From Phaeodactylibacter luteus (lineage in GTDB: Bacteria > Bacteroidota > Bacteroidia > Chitinophagales > Saprospiraceae), in assembly GCF_007993045.1 (NCBI RefSeq), contig NZ_VOOR01000016.1, forward strand, positions 49,077 through 113,076: a stretch of 64,000 nucleotides of DNA, given 5' to 3'. The position numbers and the translations under genes are program-made. The notes under the pieces are model-generated. The model did not search any database and had not been told where the DNA came from. It saw nothing but the letters and a program-made list of their open reading frames with translations. This document shows, piece by piece, positions 60,457 to 64,000 of this stretch. Numbering within the stretch: position 1 is the stretch's first letter; each line of letters begins with the position of its first letter.

Positions 60457-62751
60457 ATGCTGCAGATCATGCAAAAACTAATCCTTGTATTGTTAGGCGC
60501 CCTGATTTCGTTTGGTGCCGCCGCACAGCTCACCCCCGTCAGTGGCACCGTAAAAGACGCCGTGACCGGTGAGCCCCTTATCGGGGCAACCATCCTCTTA
60601 GGCGAAACGGGCAGCATCACTAATTTTGATGGGACTTTCGAGCTCATGCAGCCGCAAGGGGCATTCAGCATTACCGTACGCTATGTGGGCTACGCCGCTT
60701 ATACTGAAGAGGTGCGCATAGGAGAGCAGCCGCTCTCTGGCCTGGACATTAGCCTACAGCCACAAGCTACTGTACTTGAGACCGCCACCGTCACAAGCGG
60801 GAAATACCAGAAGCCACTTAGCGAAGTCACTGTATCCCTTGAAGTGCTGCAGCCACAGCTTATAGAAAATACCGGCAAAATCACCTTAGACGAAGCACTG
60901 GAGAAAATCCCAGGCGTCACCATCATCGACGGGCAAGCCAACATCCGTGGCGGTTCGGGGTACTCACAGGGGGCTGGCAGCAGGGTCTTGCTATTGGTTG
61001 ACGACATCCCCATCCTCAGCGCGGACGCAGGCTTCCCCAACTGGGACGATGTGCCTGTAGAAAACCTGGCACAAGTAGAAATCGTAAAAGGTGCAGCCTC
61101 CGCCCTCTACGGCTCCGCTGCACTCAATGGGATCATCAACGTGCGCACCGCCTACGCCAAGTCGCAGCCCGAAACTGAAGCAGCCATTTTCAATACCCAC
61201 TTCTTCAGCCCGGAAGATGAGCGCTTGAAATGGTGGGACCGAGCCCCTTCTACCGTTGGCGCAAGCCTCGCGCACCGGCGAAAAATAGGCAAGCTAGACC
61301 TCGTCCTCGGCGGCTACTACCTCAATGAAGACAGCTACAACAAAGACAGCTACAAACGTACAGGAAGGCTCAATTTCAGCACCCGTTACCGTGCTACCGA
61401 GCGCCTTACCCTAGGCCTGAACGGCAATTTCAACGCCGGCGAAACCGCCTCCTTCTTTTATTGGGCTGCAGATACCGCCGCCTACGTTGGCGCACCTTCC
61501 ACCTACGCTACCCGTACCCGCCTACGCTTCAACATAGACCCCACCCTGACCTACTATGACCGTGGCAACAACCGCCACCGCATCCTCAGCCGGTTCTACA
61601 ATATTGACAATGACAATGACAACAATCAGGGCAATTCCTCTGATATGTACTATGCAGAGTACCAATTCCAACGGCGGATGGCCAGCAAAGACCTCGTCTT
61701 CACTGCCGGCCTCGTCGCCTCCGGCACAGATATCGAAGCAGAGCTCTATGGGGATACCACTTTCACTTCCCGCAACTTGGCTGCCTACGCTCAGCTCGAC
61801 AAAAAGTTCTGGGGCAAACTCAACGCTTCTTTTGGCATCAGGTACGAGGACAACCTCCTGCGCAACCCTGGGTTTGAATACGATGGCGGCACTGTAGCCC
61901 CTAGCGATGAGCAGGAAGCCAAGCCTGTTGCCCGGCTTGGGCTAAATTACCAAGCCTTGAAAGCCACTTTCCTCCGGGCCAGCATCGGACAGGGGTACCG
62001 ATACCCTACCGTTGCCGAAAAATATATTGTCACCGATGCTGGTGCCATCCGCATTGTGCCCAACCCCTCCCTACAGTCAGAGACCGGCTGGACGGCAGAG
62101 CTGGGGGTCAAACAAGGGTTCAGGCTGGGGCAGTTCGAAGGTTTCCTCGATCTTGCGCTCTTCCGTTCACGCTATGCAGATATGATGGAATTCAACATCG
62201 TTGGGCTCAGCTTCCAGGCCATCAATATTGGGGATACCCAAATCGACGGCTTCGAGCTCACCGCTGCAGGCCGGGGCAATATCGGGCCTATACCATTCAG
62301 CCTTCTGGCCGGCTATACCTTCACAGACCCCCGCTTCGTACAATTTGACAACACCCCATCGCAGGCAGGCCAAACCCCTACGCAAGGGCAGATCAATGCC
62401 AATAATTCTTCCCTTGATGACAACCTCCTCAAGTACCGGTCGCGGCACCTCTTCAAAGCAGACCTCGAGGCCACCTTCGGGAAAGCTAAAATTGGCATAG
62501 AGGGGTTCTACAACAGTCAGATCGAAGCCATTGATGCTGCTTTTTTCCTCATCGTCCGAGGGCTCTCCGACTTCCGGGCAGCCAATACCAAAGGGTTTAC
62601 CGTCATCAATCTCCGCGGCAGCTATCAGCTCACCCCTTGGGCCAAAGCCTCCCTCCTGCTCAACAATATCGCCAATGAGCAGTACAGCACACGCCCCGGC
62701 CTGCTCGAAGCCCCACGGAACCTGACCTTCCGCCTGGACTTTGATTTTTGA
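60457..62751 (+). CDS. TonB-dependent receptor, cobalamin/siderophore-receptor type
   Basis: The 764-residue protein has a signal peptide (ending GAAAQ), a carboxypeptidase-like domain (about 27-110), a plug (about 125-240; EKIPGVTIIDGQANIRGGSGYSQ and EIVKGAASALYGSAALNGIINV) and a barrel ending NLTFRLDFDF. The plug is closer to BtuB/FepA-like receptors than to SusC-like proteins, so small-molecule uptake is likely. No SusD-like or DUF4249 partner follows. An ATG 12 bases downstream (MQKLILVLLG) is an equally good start. Repeat R9 begins six bases after the stop. Confidence 0.93.
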   Translation: MLQIMQKLILVLLGALISFGAAAQLTPVSGTVKDAVTGEPLIGATILLGETGSITNFDGTFELMQPQGAFSITVRYVGYAAYTEEVRIGEQPLSGLDISLQPQATVLETATVTSGKYQKPLSEVTVSLEVLQPQLIENTGKITLDEALEKIPGVTIIDGQANIRGGSGYSQGAGSRVLLLVDDIPILSADAGFPNWDDVPVENLAQVEIVKGAASALYGSAALNGIINVRTAYAKSQPETEAAIFNTHFFSPEDERLKWWDRAPSTVGASLAHRRKIGKLDLVLGGYYLNEDSYNKDSYKRTGRLNFSTRYRATERLTLGLNGNFNAGETASFFYWAADTAAYVGAPSTYATRTRLRFNIDPTLTYYDRGNNRHRILSRFYNIDNDNDNNQGNSSDMYYAEYQFQRRMASKDLVFTAGLVASGTDIEAELYGDTTFTSRNLAAYAQLDKKFWGKLNASFGIRYEDNLLRNPGFEYDGGTVAPSDEQEAKPVARLGLNYQALKATFLRASIGQGYRYPTVAEKYIVTDAGAIRIVPNPSLQSETGWTAELGVKQGFRLGQFEGFLDLALFRSRYADMMEFNIVGLSFQAINIGDTQIDGFELTAAGRGNIGPIPFSLLAGYTFTDPRFVQFDNTPSQAGQTPTQGQINANNSSLDDNLLKYRSRHLFKADLEATFGKAKIGIEGFYNSQIEAIDAAFFLIVRGLSDFRAANTKGFTVINLRGSYQLTPWAKASLLLNNIANEQYSTRPGLLEAPRNLTFRLDFDF

Positions 62752-62757
62752 TATTTA

Positions 62758-62872
62758 TGGGCGCACCCTGCCGCCGGCTATCCCCGGCAGCAGGGCCGCT
62801 ACGCTACCGGGTTCGCTATCCGCTCAGCCCTGCGGGCCAAGCCCGTCCGCATCGCTCGCGCGGGCAATGCTG
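62758..62872 (+). repeat. R-family dispersed repeat, copy R9 (diverged)
   Basis: It keeps GCTACGCTACCGGGTTCGCT and ATCCGCTCAGCCCTGCGGGCC but differs from the other copies at many positions. It starts six bases past the TonB receptor stop and has the same orientation as that gene. Confidence 0.65.
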
Positions 62873-62964
62873 TACCTACAAATATCATCAGGAGCAATGA
62901 AGAAAATCAGAACCCGCACATACAGGAACCCTTAGCTTGATACCCTAACCATCAATCACAAGCC

Positions 62965-63060
62965 ATGTTAGGGACCAACACACTCTTATTGGGATTTGCA
63001 GCGCTCATCGTTATCATCCCTGTTCTGAAAGGGCTGATCCGCTCCGACCACCTTGGGTAG
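62965..63060 (+). CDS. Possible 31-residue single-helix membrane peptide
   Basis: The frame reads MLGTNTLLLGFAALIVIIPV then a short basic end KGLIRSDHLG. The first 20 residues would make one transmembrane helix. It is between two convergent genes with no promoter box recognised. Small membrane proteins of this size are common but easily arise by chance, so this is a weak call. Confidence 0.25.
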   Translation: MLGTNTLLLGFAALIVIIPVLKGLIRSDHLG

Positions 63061-63080
63061 CGCCCTTCATTGCCATACCC

Positions 63081-63437
63081 CTACCCAACAGGGGCACTCC
63101 AATCGAAAGCAATGATCCGGCTCTTTACGCCCGGCGTGAGCTGATGCACAATACTTGGCCCGGAAAGCAATGCCAATTTCGAGTTCGTCCATTGTGCGAT
63201 ATCCGATACAGGGCAGTGCCAGCCCACGTCCTCCCCTACAAAGGGGTCTATGAGGATCAGTTCTGGAAGGAAATGCTTTGCAGCCTGTCGGCACGCTTTG
63301 ATATTGGCCGCAACCTGTACAAGGGGCACCACCTTGAATGCCCTTAGAATGTTCTCTACCGCAACATCCGAAACCAGCCGGTTGGCAGTGACAATCAGTA
63401 TCTTTTGATAATACTCCTTCGTTTGCTCTCCGCTCAT
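63081..63437 (-). CDS. Lone receiver-like domain protein
   Basis: The 118-residue product resembles a response-regulator receiver: ILIVTANRLVSDVAVENILRAF (beta1-alpha1), then FLPELILIDPFVG, where Asp (in LILID) would be the phospho-acceptor, then a C-terminal LALLSGPSIVHQLTPGV. Some conserved residues are changed: the acidic pair after beta1 is missing, and a Lys near beta5 is not obvious. It may be a pseudo-receiver that works without phosphorylation. The ATG at 63437 gives the domain its normal start; the longer frame is unlikely. No histidine kinase is near. Confidence 0.6.
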   Translation of the reverse strand: MSGEQTKEYYQKILIVTANRLVSDVAVENILRAFKVVPLVQVAANIKACRQAAKHFLPELILIDPFVGEDVGWHCPVSDIAQWTNSKLALLSGPSIVHQLTPGVKSRIIAFDWSAPVG

Positions 63438-63879
63438 GGGCAGCAAGTTTTTCCCCTTAGCTCTAAGACTATACCGGAGGCAAGAGGCCTTTCGGACAGC
63501 CAAAGGGCCAAGGGCTAGTGTTGTACATATTTGTTTACGCACCCTGCTGTATGCAAGGGCAAGCCTGCTTACAGGCGCTTTCTGTCTCAGGAACATTTGA
63601 CCATGATCCTGCTGCAACAACAGTGTTTGAAGGAGCTATTCATATTTGCCTGATGCAAGCACAGAGCTTACACGCAATAACACAGGCAAGACGGCTTACA
63701 AAAAAGCAGGCCTATAATTGAGGCCATAAGATACTACCACATTTGCATTTATTCAACCCTGCTGCACTCAGCTACCCAAAACCACAAAGGCGTTGTGAGA
63801 ACGGATTCTCACAACGCCTTCTTGTGGTTTTGATGAGCTAAACCTTAAGCAGGCTTAACCCTCAAAAGTCTATTTTCGA
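63438..63879. other. Gene-free region before the last T9SS gene
   Basis: It holds only the terminator at 63781-63828. Short frames here look non-coding. Confidence 0.5.
63781..63828 (-). terminator. Terminator for the T9SS gene at the right edge
   Basis: AAGGCGTTGTGAGAA and TTCTCACAACGCCTT form a perfect 15 bp stem with a 4-base loop; the outer ACCACA and TGTGGT can extend it. It lies about 50 bases past the stop codon of the minus-strand gene. Confidence 0.85.
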
Positions 63880-64000
63880 TTACTCCGTAGCAATCATCTG
63901 CTTGGTGCCCATGTACTCACCTGCCGCAACGGTGTACTGAAGTACGCCCGTTGGCAGTGAGGCACGGTCGAGCACTACGCTGTTGTAGCCTTTCACGCCT
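63880..64000 (-). CDS. T9SS type A sorting domain protein (only C-terminus in window)
   Basis: The visible 39 residues read VVLDRASLPTGVLQYTVAAG and end MGTKQMIATE. The pattern of a short strand, LPTGVLQY-type turn, and K-x-M at the end is that of a type A T9SS C-terminal signal. The rest of the gene lies outside the window, so its function cannot be told. Confidence 0.75.
   Translation of the reverse strand, partial: GVKGYNSVVLDRASLPTGVLQYTVAAGEYMGTKQMIATE

Larger units (their letters stand above)
62752..63080. other. Junction region with repeat R9 and a possible small gene
   Basis: The convergent junction holds the diverged R9 repeat and a 31-codon frame with a transmembrane segment (62965-63060). 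Confidence 0.55.

Noticed and set aside
1..64000. tRNA, rRNA or tmRNA genes
   Set aside because: No T-arm GTTCGA-type signature with matching acceptor stems and no rRNA-like stretch was seen on either strand; a tRNA scan would confirm this.

Overview
The window looks like the chromosome of a Bacteroidota bacterium, most likely a saprospirian (Lewinella/Phaeodactylibacter-like; inferred from gene families only). The grounds are: secreted proteins with type IX secretion (T9SS) sorting domains, including a gliding-motility type C-terminus; TonB-dependent receptors with carboxypeptidase-like regulatory domains and a DUF4249 partner; Bacteroidota-restricted families (DUF1599, BT_3928-like, DUF3536 GH57, choice-of-anchor L); and many promoters of the -33 TTG / -7 TAnnTTTG type. 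Base composition is moderately GC-rich. I found no tRNA, rRNA, CRISPR array, prophage or transposase gene.

Layout. 0-5.4 kb: a GH57/DUF3536 enzyme cut by the window edge, small lipoproteins and membrane proteins. 5.5-10 kb: a lipoprotein - TonB receptor - DUF4249 operon whose leader carries an 11-unit heptamer array. 11-19 kb: Crp/Fnr regulator, TonB receptor with a divergent MarR regulator, glycerate kinase, Gly-rich PKD protein. 19-25 kb: ferredoxin, rplS, serine hydrolase, hibernation factor, crotonase. 25-32 kb: aromatic amino acid decarboxylase, glucan phosphorylase, a large unknown protein. 32-43 kb: two unknown proteins, rpsP, a very large T9SS protein, Lrp regulator, yjjX, an OmpA lipoprotein, NUDIX, a cysteine synthase family enzyme. 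43-46 kb: an AAA+ ATPase with TPRs overlapping a TPR membrane protein. 46-54 kb: trmH, a substrate-binding lipoprotein, guaA, nusB, a BT_3928-like/DUF1599 operon, a YigZ-like protein. 54-64 kb: S9 peptidase, paired T9SS proteins, a cobalamin-receptor-like TonB protein, a lone receiver-like domain and the end of another T9SS protein.

The most striking content is non-coding. Nine copies of a roughly 200 bp GC-rich repeat (family R) lie only between genes. Each is next to at least one gene 3' end and none lies in a divergent promoter region. Four of the ten convergent gene junctions hold one; five others are 16 bp or less apart or overlap. A second family (M) of short inverted-repeat, MITE-like elements occurs at four places. 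A 195 bp fold-back element with similar ends has inserted into one R copy. These repeat families, the heptamer array in a mapped-by-eye 5' leader, and three AAAACGG boxes exactly 21 bp apart are the best candidates for undescribed biology here.
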